64,000 bases of DNA from Bacteroidia bacterium (GTDB lineage: Bacteria; Bacteroidota; Bacteroidia; 2-12-FULL-35-15), in NCBI GenBank assembly GCA_016786925.1, contig JAEUTU010000063.1, positions 86,600 through 150,599 of the forward strand, given 5' to 3'. The notes beneath the pieces were generated by a model. That model worked only from the letters and a program-made list of their open reading frames with translations, was not told the origin of the DNA and did not search any database. Below are positions 47,698-57,050 of the stretch, in pieces. The translations under genes and the position numbers were made by a program. Position 1 is the stretch's first letter. Every line of letters starts with the position of its first letter.

Positions 47698-50145
47698 CTA
47701 TGCTTTCTTGAAAAAGGAACGTTTTTTTATTCTACTGGATTTAGCACCGTCATCGTAATACCCATAGCCATACCCATAGCCATAACCGTAGCCATAGCCA
47801 TAATTGTATCCGTAGCTTTTTCGTTCTATATCAACACCATTAAGAATTACAGACAATTTTTTAATGTTAGCTTCATTAAATAAACGATCGACATTCTGAA
47901 TAAAATTGCGTTTAGAATAATCAGCTCTGAAAATATAAATTGGATAATCCGCTTTTTGGATCATGGCAATGCCATCACTTACAAGCCCTACAGGCGGATT
48001 GTCAATAATGATTACATCATAGATTGCTTTTAAATGCGTAATTATTTCCTCCATTTTACTACTTATAATAAGTTCAGAAGGATTGGGAGGAATCGGGCCG
48101 GCTGTAATGAAATCTAAATTATCTAAACCACTATGTTTGATGGCTGTGTGTAACTCATCTTTCCCAATCAGCAGTGTGCTCATTCCAATAGAGTTATCAG
48201 CGTTAAAACCTAAGTGAATTTTCGGCTTACGCATATCTAAGTCGAGAATAATGACTTTCTTGCCAGAGAACGCAATTATACCGGCTAAATTGATAGCTAC
48301 AAAGGTTTTCCCTTCTCCTGAGATAGTAGATGTAAGAGCAATCACTTTTGCTCCAGGCTCATTGGATATAAACTGGAGATTTGTTCTAATGGAACGAAAA
48401 GCTTCAGCTACAAGAGATTTTGGATTCTTATCGACTAATAGCTGCGATACAGGGATGTTTTGATTCGACTTTGGAACAATTCCGAGAATACTAATTGAAG
48501 CGTGTGTATGTTTCGTTATTTCATTAAGAGATGTGATTTCATTATGTGCCAAATATTTTATGACAATTAAAACAAGACTTATTAGCAAGGCTGCTAATGA
48601 ATAGCCAATGAATGTAACTTTTCTGTTGGGAGAAATGGGAGAAGATGGTACCATTGCTTTTTCAAGCACAAGATTTTGAGAGACAAATCCGGCTTTTGAA
48701 ATCGAATACTCTGTCTTTTTCTCTAAAAGCAATGTGTAATACTTCTCATTGATTGTGTAGAGGCGTTGTAACCTGGCATATTCTACTTCGTTTTCAGGTA
48801 ATTCTTTGAATTTGCCTTCAAATTCTAGCGTCTTGCTCTGCAGATCTTTTTTTCTAATGCTTAGATTTTCTTTTACACTTTTGATGCTTTCTTTTAATAA
48901 ATTTTTTTGGATGTTGATCTGGTAATCAATTGCTTTAATTGCCTCACTATTAGGTGTTACTTCGTAAAGCATTTCTTCTTTTTGGATCAGAAGTTTATGC
49001 AGGCTGTTAACAGCTGTAGAAATGTTACTTTCTAAACTTGTACCCGCTAACATTGCTAAAAGGCTATAGGTGTCAATTGCTTTGGAATTAGAAATGTTCT
49101 TTTCAATTTTAGAAAGCACACTTTCCTCCATTTCTAAAGCAATGATTTGATCGTCAAGCCCATTTAATCTAGTTATATTGGTAGTAGTAATGTCTTGATT
49201 TTCGTTAATCTTGTTTGTTTTTTTGAATTCCTGGATAGAATTTTCAGAGTCTTTTAATCGGTCATATACAACATCTAGTTGTTGATCGATGAATCCTATA
49301 ATACTTTTTGAACTTTCACTTTTTCTTTCAACATCAAAGTTGGTATATTCATCTGTTATTGCATTGATTATGTCTGTAGTCTTCAATGCATTTAGGTCTT
49401 TGTAGGAAATTAAAATAGTTTTAGCAGCCTCGTTTAGTAGTTTAACATCAAGTTTTTGAGAGCAGTCGCTGACTATTCCGTCCATACTATTAATAACAAA
49501 ATAAGTGAGATTTTGCTTTACTTGATTACTAAGATTTTGGATCTGAGCAAAGTTGAGTAAGTTGATCTTGATGTCAATCTCTGGTAGTTGAATCCAATCA
49601 CCAGTTTTGAACTCTTTTTTGAATTCAATTTTATTTTTAATGATCTCAATATATCCTGCATTTGCAGAATTAAAGTGAACATAAATTTTTTGACCGATGA
49701 TGCTTTCATCTTTTATTTTGTAATTCACATGAAATGGAGATCCCCTGTAAAGCTCATTCGCTTTAAATGTACCTTCGTTGAAATATGAAATATCAAGCGG
49801 TAGTTTGTTGATCACACGCTTTAGAAATACTTTTGATCTTAATAGTTCTATGGCCTCAGAAAGTTCATTCCTGTTTTCATATATATTCTCTACATTCAAA
49901 ACTTTGTTAGCTTGGTTGCTTGTTTGAATTTGTATGATACTGTGCGATTCATAGGTAGGTGGAGTATACCTTAGATAGAGATAGGAAGCTGTTAGTGCAA
50001 GAACAAAAAGAGTGATCACCCATATCAAATTTTTGCGAGCAATAAAAAGAAACAAACCTAACTCAAACTCACCACTGAAGTTGGAGATTCGTTCCTTGTA
50101 GCGCTCAAAATTCTCGCTAGTTTTTGATATGTCTTCTTGCAGCAT
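47698..50145 (-). CDS. Wzc-like polysaccharide co-polymerase with tyrosine autokinase domain
   Basis: 815 residues. N-terminal Wzz domain with a membrane segment (about 33-53) and a second at about 505-525. Between them are a long periplasmic part with coiled coil and a GNVR-like region. The cytoplasmic BY-kinase has Walker A TISGEGKT, Walker A' LDLDMRKP and Walker B IIIDNPP. The tail has 11 Tyr within about 20 residues, mostly as Gly-Tyr pairs, followed by a basic end. Such Tyr clusters are the autophosphorylation sites that control chain length and export in Wzc. It sits between the Wza-like exporter and rfbC. Confidence 0.95.
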   Translation of the reverse strand: MLQEDISKTSENFERYKERISNFSGEFELGLFLFIARKNLIWVITLFVLALTASYLYLRYTPPTYESHSIIQIQTSNQANKVLNVENIYENRNELSEAIELLRSKVFLKRVINKLPLDISYFNEGTFKANELYRGSPFHVNYKIKDESIIGQKIYVHFNSANAGYIEIIKNKIEFKKEFKTGDWIQLPEIDIKINLLNFAQIQNLSNQVKQNLTYFVINSMDGIVSDCSQKLDVKLLNEAAKTILISYKDLNALKTTDIINAITDEYTNFDVERKSESSKSIIGFIDQQLDVVYDRLKDSENSIQEFKKTNKINENQDITTTNITRLNGLDDQIIALEMEESVLSKIEKNISNSKAIDTYSLLAMLAGTSLESNISTAVNSLHKLLIQKEEMLYEVTPNSEAIKAIDYQINIQKNLLKESIKSVKENLSIRKKDLQSKTLEFEGKFKELPENEVEYARLQRLYTINEKYYTLLLEKKTEYSISKAGFVSQNLVLEKAMVPSSPISPNRKVTFIGYSLAALLISLVLIVIKYLAHNEITSLNEITKHTHASISILGIVPKSNQNIPVSQLLVDKNPKSLVAEAFRSIRTNLQFISNEPGAKVIALTSTISGEGKTFVAINLAGIIAFSGKKVIILDLDMRKPKIHLGFNADNSIGMSTLLIGKDELHTAIKHSGLDNLDFITAGPIPPNPSELIISSKMEEIITHLKAIYDVIIIDNPPVGLVSDGIAMIQKADYPIYIFRADYSKRNFIQNVDRLFNEANIKKLSVILNGVDIERKSYGYNYGYGYGYGYGYGYGYYDDGAKSSRIKKRSFFKKA
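47755..47815 (-). repeat. Hexanucleotide repeat coding the Gly-Tyr tail
   Basis: Tandem six-base units (plus strand CCATAG/CCATAC/CCGTAG). Seven Gly-Tyr pairs are coded in a row. Copy change would add or remove tyrosines in frame. Confidence 0.85.
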
Positions 50146-50160
50146 ACTTAAACTTGTCGG

Positions 50161-50925
50161 TTAGGGAGTTACTCTGTCTGCATACCAGATCAGAACTAAA
50201 GTGCTGGATAATAAGCTTAAAATAGGTGTGACCTCAGCCAATATTTTTGTTGCATATTTTCTACGCGGCTCCACATAAATAATATCGTTGGCTTGTAAAA
50301 CCATGTTGGCATATTTAATTCCCTCAATTTTGGAAAGGTCTAGTAGATACACCTCATCTTGATCTCCATTTTTCCGGATAAGTTTTACAATCTTTGCTTT
50401 TCCATCGTCAGCAATTCCACCTGCAAGTGCTAATGCTTCAATTAATGTGGTATTGTTGTTCATAAGTGGTATCACTTTCGCATCGCCTGCGCTACCCGGG
50501 AAAATAACAACACGTTTATTTTGTACTGTCATTAAAACGAATGGCTTTACGTAATAACTGGAATATTTTTCCTCTAGCATTAATTCCGCTTCACGAACGG
50601 TTAGCCCACTTATTTTCGTTCTGCCAAGTATAGGTAGTTTAACATTGCCATCATATTCAACCAGAAAATCCATACGGTTATTCATTTGGTAGTCACGATT
50701 TGTTTGATTCAAAGAGGTTAAATCGATCAATTTGAATCCATCGTTGGAGAATATTCTGAATTCGATCAAGTCATTGGCTGCAATGACATAATCTTTCGTT
50801 TTAGTTGAATCCGGAAGTTTTGAATATTGATAGTCTTTCTTGGTTTTAAGCATAATGCTTGAATTCAGCCATCCGCAGCTCGAAAAAAGCACAGCAATAC
50901 CTGCCAATAGAAGTAGTTTGCGCAT
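50161..50925 (-). CDS. Wza-like polysaccharide export lipoprotein
   Basis: 254 residues. A lipoprotein signal has the lipobox LFSSC with C17 as the lipidated residue. The Poly_export domain follows (YVIAANDLIEFRIFSNDGF...VKLPILGRTKISGLTVREAE), then an SLBB-type part (RVVIFPGSAGDAKVIPL...LIEALALAGGI). A C-terminal hydrophobic segment near residue 235 may span the outer membrane, as the Wza helix does. An in-frame ATG 24 bases upstream would put residues before the signal, so 50925 is used. It is 15 bases before the Wzc-like gene, its usual partner. Confidence 0.92.
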   Translation of the reverse strand: MRKLLLLAGIAVLFSSCGWLNSSIMLKTKKDYQYSKLPDSTKTKDYVIAANDLIEFRIFSNDGFKLIDLTSLNQTNRDYQMNNRMDFLVEYDGNVKLPILGRTKISGLTVREAELMLEEKYSSYYVKPFVLMTVQNKRVVIFPGSAGDAKVIPLMNNNTTLIEALALAGGIADDGKAKIVKLIRKNGDQDEVYLLDLSKIEGIKYANMVLQANDIIYVEPRRKYATKILAEVTPILSLLSSTLVLIWYADRVTP

Positions 50926-50946
50926 AATAGTTTGAATAATAACAAA

Positions 50947-50954
50947 CAAAGTTA
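50947..50954 (-). promoter_or_regulatory. Possible internal -7 box before the Wza-like gene
   Basis: The minus strand reads TAACTTTG, 21 bases before the start. No matching -33 element. It could give a separate start for the export half of the operon. Confidence 0.35.
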
Positions 50955-50991
50955 AAAAAAAACCTGAAATGCCCTAAAATTAATGCAGAAA

Positions 50992-52194
50992 CTACTTTTT
51001 TAAGAGTTTTTGGTACAAGTGTTCCATATCGGAGACTAGTCGGGTATAATGAAACTTCTCTTTCACATGTCCCCAGCCTTTGTCAGCCATTGAAGCTCTC
51101 AAAGAATCGTTCTCAATAATTTGTAATAATTGACTCGAGAACTCTTCTGCATTGTTATTAGAGCATAAAAGTGCGGTTTGCCCGGGTAGAACCACGTTTT
51201 CGATTCCTCCCACATTGGTGGAAACGATTGCCTTATTAGCTGCTTGTGCTTCTATTAAACTCACCGGAGTTCCTTCGTTAAAGGATGTAAGCGCAACGAT
51301 ATCACTGCCTGCCAAGGCAATATCTATATCTTTGATCCAGGAGGTAAATGTGAGCAAGCGTCTGTCATCTAAATGATGCTCAGTTGTAAATGGAATTTCT
51401 AATTCTTTGGCTTTTGCCTCTATTTCTGTACGGGATTCTCCATCTCCTATAATAAAGGCTTTGATCTTTTTATTTGTTTTTAGCGAAACAGCCTTCAGTC
51501 CTTCTAAAAACAGAGCATGGTTTTTTACAGGAACCAATCTTCCAATAATAGAAATGGCAATTTCATCATCGGATAAGTGATATTTTTCGCGGAATACTTT
51601 GCGTTTATTTTCTTTGTTTTCCTGGAATTTGGATAGATCAAATCCTAATGGAACAATGTGGACTTTCTCTGCCGGACAAATTTTATGAATCTCAACCAAT
51701 TCCTGTTTTTGTTTTTCACTAATGGCAATGATCGCTGTAGATCGTTTGGCTAAAAAACGTTCGATGTTCTTATAAAAAGTAGTCTTTAACTTTCCAAAAT
51801 AGGAATGAAAAACATGCCCATGGAATGTATGAACGATTATAGGAACTTTGCATGAATAGGCAGCCAATCTTCCTAATGTTCCAGCTTTTGATGCATGTGT
51901 ATGTACAATATCAGGTTGATATTCGCGAATTATTTTTTTTATCTTTTTGTAGGCCGTATAATCATTTTTGACATCGATCTCCCGTTTCATTTCTTCAACA
52001 ATAATTGGTTTTAGTCCCAAATTATTGACAATAAAATCAGAGCTTTCCTCTGTTTCGTCTTTTGCTCCACCAACCAATAAGGTTTCGAAATCATCAGATA
52101 TGTATTTGCTTAAGTATGCGACATTGTATGTCGGTCCGCCCAAATTGAAGCGGTTGATGATACGAAGTATTTTTATTTTTTTCTTTGTCTGCAT
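50992..52194 (-). CDS. Glycosyltransferase family 4
   Basis: 400 residues, GT-B fold. N-terminal LRIINRFNLGGPTYNVAYLSKYI with the Gly-rich loop. Mid-protein DIVHTHASKAGTLGRLAA is typical of group 4 enzymes. The donor site has IIGRLVPVKNH, and the E-x7-E motif appears as SFNEGTPVSLIEAQAANKAIVSTNVGG. It begins on the base after the asnB stop (TAG then ATG), so it is translationally coupled. Probable role: adding a sugar in repeat-unit assembly. Confidence 0.92.
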   Translation of the reverse strand: MQTKKKIKILRIINRFNLGGPTYNVAYLSKYISDDFETLLVGGAKDETEESSDFIVNNLGLKPIIVEEMKREIDVKNDYTAYKKIKKIIREYQPDIVHTHASKAGTLGRLAAYSCKVPIIVHTFHGHVFHSYFGKLKTTFYKNIERFLAKRSTAIIAISEKQKQELVEIHKICPAEKVHIVPLGFDLSKFQENKENKRKVFREKYHLSDDEIAISIIGRLVPVKNHALFLEGLKAVSLKTNKKIKAFIIGDGESRTEIEAKAKELEIPFTTEHHLDDRRLLTFTSWIKDIDIALAGSDIVALTSFNEGTPVSLIEAQAANKAIVSTNVGGIENVVLPGQTALLCSNNNAEEFSSQLLQIIENDSLRASMADKGWGHVKEKFHYTRLVSDMEHLYQKLLKK

Positions 52195-54081
52195 CTAATT
52201 GCAATATTTTTTCCACCAGTATTGAAACACGATCAAGGCCCAAACTTTCTCCACGGCATCATTCGGGTTACTGCTCATTAATTGTTTCTTTAGCTGCCGG
52301 ATCGTGTCGGTGTTAAATATGTTTTGTTCTATTATAAACTGATCATCGAGTAATTCGTTGGTGATCATAGATCTCAGGTCGGTCCTAAACCATTTTAGTA
52401 AAGGGACTTCAAAACCCTTTTTGCCTCGTCCCATCAGTTCTTGAGGTAATTCTTTTGCGAATGTTTCTTTTAAGATCTTTTTCCGTTGCTCCCCATCTAT
52501 TTTAAAATGCGCTGGAAGAGAAAATGCAAAGTCAACAACTTTCTGATCCAAAAATGGAACCCTTACTTCCAAACTCTGATTCATGCTCATGCGGTCTACT
52601 TTCACCAGCATGTCGTTTTCAAGCACCAATAACATGTCGGTATGCAAAACAGAATTATAGTCCGCATTTATATGTTTTAGGAGTTCTTTTTTTCTCTGCT
52701 CAAATAACTGTTGATCTCCTTGTGCTGTTGATGTAAATAATTCTCCGGCTTTAAAGCCCGACCATTTCGCCCATTGCCAATATCTTTCAGCCGGACTCAA
52801 TTTCATGCCCTCTGCAAATTTTTCAAGTTGGCGGATCTTGTTGCCTGTTTTTGTGTTTCTTGATTTGGGTAATTGTTTCAAAACTGGATGACTGACCTTT
52901 ACAAGTTTGGTAGTAAAGCCGCCATGACGCGCTTTTAATTCAGCTGCATGTTTGTTGTAGCCTGCAAATAATTCATCTGCTCCATCGCCCGAAAGTGCTA
53001 CGGTAACATGCTTTTTTGTATGCATGCTTAATATGTTCACTGCTAATGCTGATGAATCGGCAAAAGGCTCATCAATGTATTCTAAAACAGTATGTAGATT
53101 CTCGTAAAGATCATTGTTGCTTAAACTAAATACGGTATGTTCTGTATTGTGTTTTTTGGCTACCAATTGAGCAAAATTAGTTTCATCGAATAGAGGTTCA
53201 TCTTTGTATCCTATTGAGAAAGTGTTTAACTTTTGCGTATGCTTAGCCGCTATAGCTGTAATGATGGAGGAGTCGATCCCTCCACTCAAGAATGTTCCCA
53301 AAGGAACATCGGCTACTAGTCTGTTTTTTACGGACTCTTCTAAAAGTTGATGAAGTTCTTTTTTTGCAGCTTCGTAGTTGTTTGCTTGTTTGTTGGTGGC
53401 AATTTCAGGAATTGAATAATAGGTGTTTTTTGAAGTGTTGCCTTTGTTACCAACGATCATAAAACTCCCTGCATCTAATTTTAATACGTTCTCAAAGATA
53501 GAGTAGGGCGCAGGGATGTAGTTAAGGTGGAAATAGGTTTGTAATGCTACTTTGTCTATTTGACGAGGGATGCCAAATTCTAATAATGATTTTAATTCGG
53601 AGGTAAAAACAAATTTATTTTCATCCTGGTAGTAGTACAAGGGTTTTATGCCAAAGCGGTCGCGGGCCAGAAACAATGATTCCGTTTCTTTATCATAAAT
53701 AGTAAAGGCAAACTCCCCATCTAGTTTCTCGATGCATTTTTCTTTGTATTCAATAAAAAGTGAAAGCAATACTTCGGTATCACTTTGTGAGCGGAATGTA
53801 TATCCTTTTTGCTCGAGTTCTTTTTTTAAAGATCTGTAATTAAAGATCTCCCCATTAAAAACGATCGTGTACCTTTTTGAGGAGTCGCTGAAAGGTTGAG
53901 CAGCGGCATTACTTGTGTCGATGATTGATAATCTTCGATGTCCTAATGCACAGTTTTTATCAAAGTAAATTCCTTCTCCATCCGGTCCACGTTTTAATAA
54001 AGCATAGGTAGCTGCACTTATGTTGGATAAGTGTTTTGTCCCCTCTTCATTGAATGCCAATATCCCCGTTATGCCGCACAT
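52195..54081 (-). CDS. asnB: Asparagine synthase (glutamine-hydrolysing) family protein
   Basis: 628 residues. The N-terminal glutaminase domain begins with the nucleophile C2 (MCGITGI) and has RRLSIID and NGEIFNY. The synthetase domain has the pyrophosphate loop SGGIDSS near residue 265 and the ALSGDGADELFAGY motif. AsnB-type genes in polysaccharide clusters often amidate sugar acids or peptide parts rather than make free asparagine. That is a family-level inference here, and plain asparagine synthesis is also possible. It is one base after the upstream phosphodiester glycosidase-like gene. Confidence 0.93.
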   Translation of the reverse strand: MCGITGILAFNEEGTKHLSNISAATYALLKRGPDGEGIYFDKNCALGHRRLSIIDTSNAAAQPFSDSSKRYTIVFNGEIFNYRSLKKELEQKGYTFRSQSDTEVLLSLFIEYKEKCIEKLDGEFAFTIYDKETESLFLARDRFGIKPLYYYQDENKFVFTSELKSLLEFGIPRQIDKVALQTYFHLNYIPAPYSIFENVLKLDAGSFMIVGNKGNTSKNTYYSIPEIATNKQANNYEAAKKELHQLLEESVKNRLVADVPLGTFLSGGIDSSIITAIAAKHTQKLNTFSIGYKDEPLFDETNFAQLVAKKHNTEHTVFSLSNNDLYENLHTVLEYIDEPFADSSALAVNILSMHTKKHVTVALSGDGADELFAGYNKHAAELKARHGGFTTKLVKVSHPVLKQLPKSRNTKTGNKIRQLEKFAEGMKLSPAERYWQWAKWSGFKAGELFTSTAQGDQQLFEQRKKELLKHINADYNSVLHTDMLLVLENDMLVKVDRMSMNQSLEVRVPFLDQKVVDFAFSLPAHFKIDGEQRKKILKETFAKELPQELMGRGKKGFEVPLLKWFRTDLRSMITNELLDDQFIIEQNIFNTDTIRQLKKQLMSSNPNDAVEKVWALIVFQYWWKKYCN

Positions 54082-54082
54082 A

Positions 54083-54826
54083 TTATTTTACTTTAAACAC
54101 AACCCAGTTGCATTGCTTTTCAGTCTCCGTTCTTATTCTTCCAATGGTCGTTATTTTGCCGGATACAGGATCTCTATACCAGCCTTCATCCCAGCTACCC
54201 ATGTCTGTATACAAGGCATCGATAACGCCTAATTCAAGTAGATCTTTTGTAAATGCGGCTAATGTAATATGTTCAAAGGATTCAATGATAGCTGTTTTGT
54301 TTCCTTTTAATTTTACAATGGCTCTCCGCTGGAATAATTTAGCATCCTTATAGGTGGCTCCTTTCCCTTTTTCGATCATTTGTATTTGTTGGAATAAGGA
54401 TCCTTTTTTACTAACGATATGATCGATGAGGGAATCCGTCAATAATTTTCCTTTTCCTGAAGGGAAGATCTCGCAATCTCCTTGAATGATCTTGATAGCG
54501 CCACCCAGGGAATGATTGATCTTATCTTTGTTATATACTTTTCCTTTATCGATGTAAAGACCATCCACTTTTAAAGTTTGAAGGTCGGTATAAGCACCGG
54601 GTATGCAGAGAAGGATATTGTTATCGTTTTTCGATGGCCGTGTTAACGACACATCCATCACGAAGTTGTTTTTTAAAAACAACGTGTAGTTATATCCTGA
54701 ACTTGCTTTTTTGTGTTCTACTTCAAGATTGTTTGTTGCGATTTTTGTGTTCTTGAATCCGAATACACTGATCGTTGTAACAGTTGTTACAATCAAACCC
54801 AGTAGGATATAGTGTATCTTCTTCAT
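54083..54826 (-). CDS. Exported phosphodiester glycosidase-like (NAGPA/DUF2233) protein
   Basis: 247 residues. An N-terminal hydrophobic segment (about 5-23) acts as signal or anchor. The rest resembles the NAGPA (phosphodiester glycosidase) family: LLCIPGAYTDLQTLKVDGLYIDKG near residue 80, FQRRAIVKLKGNKTAII in the middle, and a LGVIDALYTDMGSWDEGWY region near the C-terminus where the family has its acidic active-site stretch. The match is by eye and distant. It is the first gene of the polysaccharide operon, one base before asnB, which suggests a role on the sugar phosphate or polymer outside the cell. Confidence 0.55.
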   Translation of the reverse strand: MKKIHYILLGLIVTTVTTISVFGFKNTKIATNNLEVEHKKASSGYNYTLFLKNNFVMDVSLTRPSKNDNNILLCIPGAYTDLQTLKVDGLYIDKGKVYNKDKINHSLGGAIKIIQGDCEIFPSGKGKLLTDSLIDHIVSKKGSLFQQIQMIEKGKGATYKDAKLFQRRAIVKLKGNKTAIIESFEHITLAAFTKDLLELGVIDALYTDMGSWDEGWYRDPVSGKITTIGRIRTETEKQCNWVVFKVK

Positions 54827-54865
54827 GAAATGGAGTAAGTTTTGTGAAAAACTTTGTTAATATAC

Positions 54866-54896
54866 TAAAAAAGCCTTGAGCAAAGGTAGGCTTTTT
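54866..54896. other. Terminator-like hairpin in a divergent gap, holding a promoter box
   Basis: AAAAAGCCT pairs with AGGCTTTTT around a loop of 11-12 bases, with A and T tracts outside. On the minus strand the loop contains TACCTTTG (54888-54881), an exact -7 box for the polysaccharide operon that starts at 54826. It lies between divergent genes, so its purpose as a terminator is unclear. Confidence 0.6.
54881..54888 (-). promoter_or_regulatory. -7 box for the polysaccharide operon
   Basis: The minus strand reads TACCTTTG, 55 bases before the first gene. No TTG 19 bases upstream. Confidence 0.4.
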
Positions 54897-54930
54897 ATTC
54901 GTTTTCTTTGTTTGTACAAAAAAGAAAAGT

Positions 54931-56400
54931 ATGTCGCCATCATTGATCCTCTTTAGTATTCTTGGGTATTTTATGTTACTCATGATGATCGCATGGTACA
55001 CATCCCGAAATGCTGATAATAATGCCTATTTTTTAGGGAGCAAATCTTCTCCCTGGTATGCTGTTGCTTTCGGAATGATCGGTGATTCTTTGTCTGGCGT
55101 CACGTTCATATCACTTCCTGGCACGGTTAATACAAGCCAGTTTTCCTACATGCAAATGGTTTTGGGTTATCTGGTAGGTTATCTGATCATTGCTAAAATA
55201 TTGTTACCTCTTTATTATCGCTTAAATCTAACTTCCATCTATAGTTATCTGAATGAGCGCTTCGGAAATTTTTCTCAAAAAACAGGATCATTCTATTTTT
55301 TAATATCGCGTATTATCGGTGCAGCCTTGCGTTTGTATCTGGCTGCCGGGGTCATTCAATTGTTTGTGTTCGATAGTTACGGAATTCCATTTTTTGTGAC
55401 AGTCGCCATCATTATCATTTTGATGTTGCTGTATACCTATCGTGGTGGAATAAAAACATTGGTATGGACCGATACACTTCAGTCGGGATTGCTGCTTTTA
55501 GGTGTGATATTATCCATTACGGCCATTATGAGTCACATGGATTATAGCTTTTCTGATGTTGTTGCAGAGGTTAGAAACAGCGAATACTCCAAAGTGTTTT
55601 TCTGGGACTGGAAAGAGAAATCGTATTTCTTTAAACAGTTTGCCAGCGGTGCATTTATTGCAGTTGTGATGACCGGTCTGGATCAAAATATGATGCAGAA
55701 GAACCTCAGCTGTCCTAACTTAAAAGATGCTCAAAAAAATATTTATTGGTTTAGCATTGTTCTTGTTCTGGTGAATTTATTTTTCCTCTCTCTAGGTGCT
55801 TTGCTATACATCTATGCACAAAAACAAGGGATTCAATTGCCGCTGAATGAGGAAACAGGAAAGGTGGTTACTGATAAAGTGTTCCCTACGCTTGCTCTTG
55901 GACATCTAGGGACATTTGCAGCCATTGTATTTATCATTGGTTTAACGGCAGCTACATTTTCCAGTGCCGATTCTGTTTTAACTACTCTAACTACATCGTT
56001 CTGTATCGACTTTTTAAGAGTAGATGAAAAAGAACACTTATCTGAAAAAAGAAAAACATCCATCCGACATATTGTTCATATTGGTTTTGCCTTTGTGCTC
56101 CTAATAACGATCTTGCTCTGTGAGGTGGTGCCTAAATCGTCTGTTCTAGATGCAATATTTACTGTGGCAGCATATACGTATGGTCCATTATTGGGGCTCT
56201 TTTCCTTTGGCTTGTTTACAAAAATGAAGGTAAAGGATACCTTTGTTCCTATCGTATCGATTGTATCTGTGGGACTTTCATTTTTGCTGAGAGAGAACTC
56301 AGAGCAATGGTTAGGTGGTTATAAGTTTGGATATGAGTTATTGCTCATTAATGGTTTATTCACGTTCTTAGGTTTGTGGATCATTTCAAAAAAAGATTAA
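54931..56400 (+). CDS. Sodium:solute symporter family protein
   Basis: 489 residues with about 13 membrane segments, the SSF layout. Early signatures: YFLGSKSSPWYAVAFGMIGDSLSGVTFISLPG, then a region with RGGIKTLVWTDTLQS. The sodium-site region is GLTAATFSSADSVLTTLTTSFCIDF. Substrates of the family include sugars, amino acids and acids, and the sequence does not choose. It converges on the DnaJ-like gene, sharing TTAA at the stops. Confidence 0.92.
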   Translation: MSPSLILFSILGYFMLLMMIAWYTSRNADNNAYFLGSKSSPWYAVAFGMIGDSLSGVTFISLPGTVNTSQFSYMQMVLGYLVGYLIIAKILLPLYYRLNLTSIYSYLNERFGNFSQKTGSFYFLISRIIGAALRLYLAAGVIQLFVFDSYGIPFFVTVAIIIILMLLYTYRGGIKTLVWTDTLQSGLLLLGVILSITAIMSHMDYSFSDVVAEVRNSEYSKVFFWDWKEKSYFFKQFASGAFIAVVMTGLDQNMMQKNLSCPNLKDAQKNIYWFSIVLVLVNLFFLSLGALLYIYAQKQGIQLPLNEETGKVVTDKVFPTLALGHLGTFAAIVFIIGLTAATFSSADSVLTTLTTSFCIDFLRVDEKEHLSEKRKTSIRHIVHIGFAFVLLITILLCEVVPKSSVLDAIFTVAAYTYGPLLGLFSFGLFTKMKVKDTFVPIVSIVSVGLSFLLRENSEQWLGGYKFGYELLLINGLFTFLGLWIISKKD

Positions 56401-56978
56401 TTCTTTTTCTGAAAAAACCGGAATAAAGAGTCAAACATGGACTGCTTTTTCATGATCCCTTTCCACCCTTCTCTTATCAAAATAAAACCGGCAATACTGA
56501 TAAGTACAAACGGAGCACTCCATAATTTTTGATAAGTGCCAACAAGTGTAACGATAACGATTATAAAACCTAGGAACATTCCGCTCGCGAAGAATAGATT
56601 ATATAACCATGGCGCTTGATTATAGTAATCTTCATCTGTTTTTTCCTTGAATGCTTTTTTATAGCTTTCGAAATCATAATGAAAATTACTGGTATTGGTG
56701 TAGGTATCGTTCTTTACAGATGACCCATAGTAGTGTTTCTTACGTTCGGCATCGGCTTTTGTAGCATCCGCATAATTGAGTTTAATGTCGTGAAGGTATC
56801 TTTTTTGCTCATCGATCAATGTTTCATAGGCTTCATTGATCACTTGAAAAACTTCTTTGGCTTTGGGTGAGTCATTCACATCCGGGTGCACCAATTTGGC
56901 TTTGGAACGATAGGCTCGTTTAATATCCTCAGTGCTTGCATCCCTTGGAATTTCCAATATTTTATAGAAGTCGTACAA
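56397..56978 (-). CDS. J-domain protein with C-terminal membrane segments
   Basis: 193 residues. A J domain (1-70) has the HPD motif at 31-33, which stimulates DnaK ATPase activity. A charged linker follows, then two membrane segments at about 124-146 and 150-167 and a basic tail. It lacks the Gly/Phe and zinc domains of DnaJ, so it is a membrane-bound co-chaperone (type III). Its client is unknown. It is divergent from the exported protein gene at 57051. Confidence 0.88.
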   Translation of the reverse strand: MYDFYKILEIPRDASTEDIKRAYRSKAKLVHPDVNDSPKAKEVFQVINEAYETLIDEQKRYLHDIKLNYADATKADAERKKHYYGSSVKNDTYTNTSNFHYDFESYKKAFKEKTDEDYYNQAPWLYNLFFASGMFLGFIIVIVTLVGTYQKLWSAPFVLISIAGFILIREGWKGIMKKQSMFDSLFRFFQKKN

Positions 56979-57037
56979 ATTCGTTTAATTGATAGTATAA
57001 ATTTATGGAATTATTTGATTTAAACGTCCATCCACAA

Positions 57038-57045
57038 AAAGGAGG
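57038..57045 (+). promoter_or_regulatory. Strong Shine-Dalgarno sequence before the gene at 57051
   Basis: AAAGGAGG with five bases to the ATG. One of only two strong examples I noticed in the window; the other precedes rplI. Confidence 0.65.
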
Positions 57046-57050
57046 ATGTT

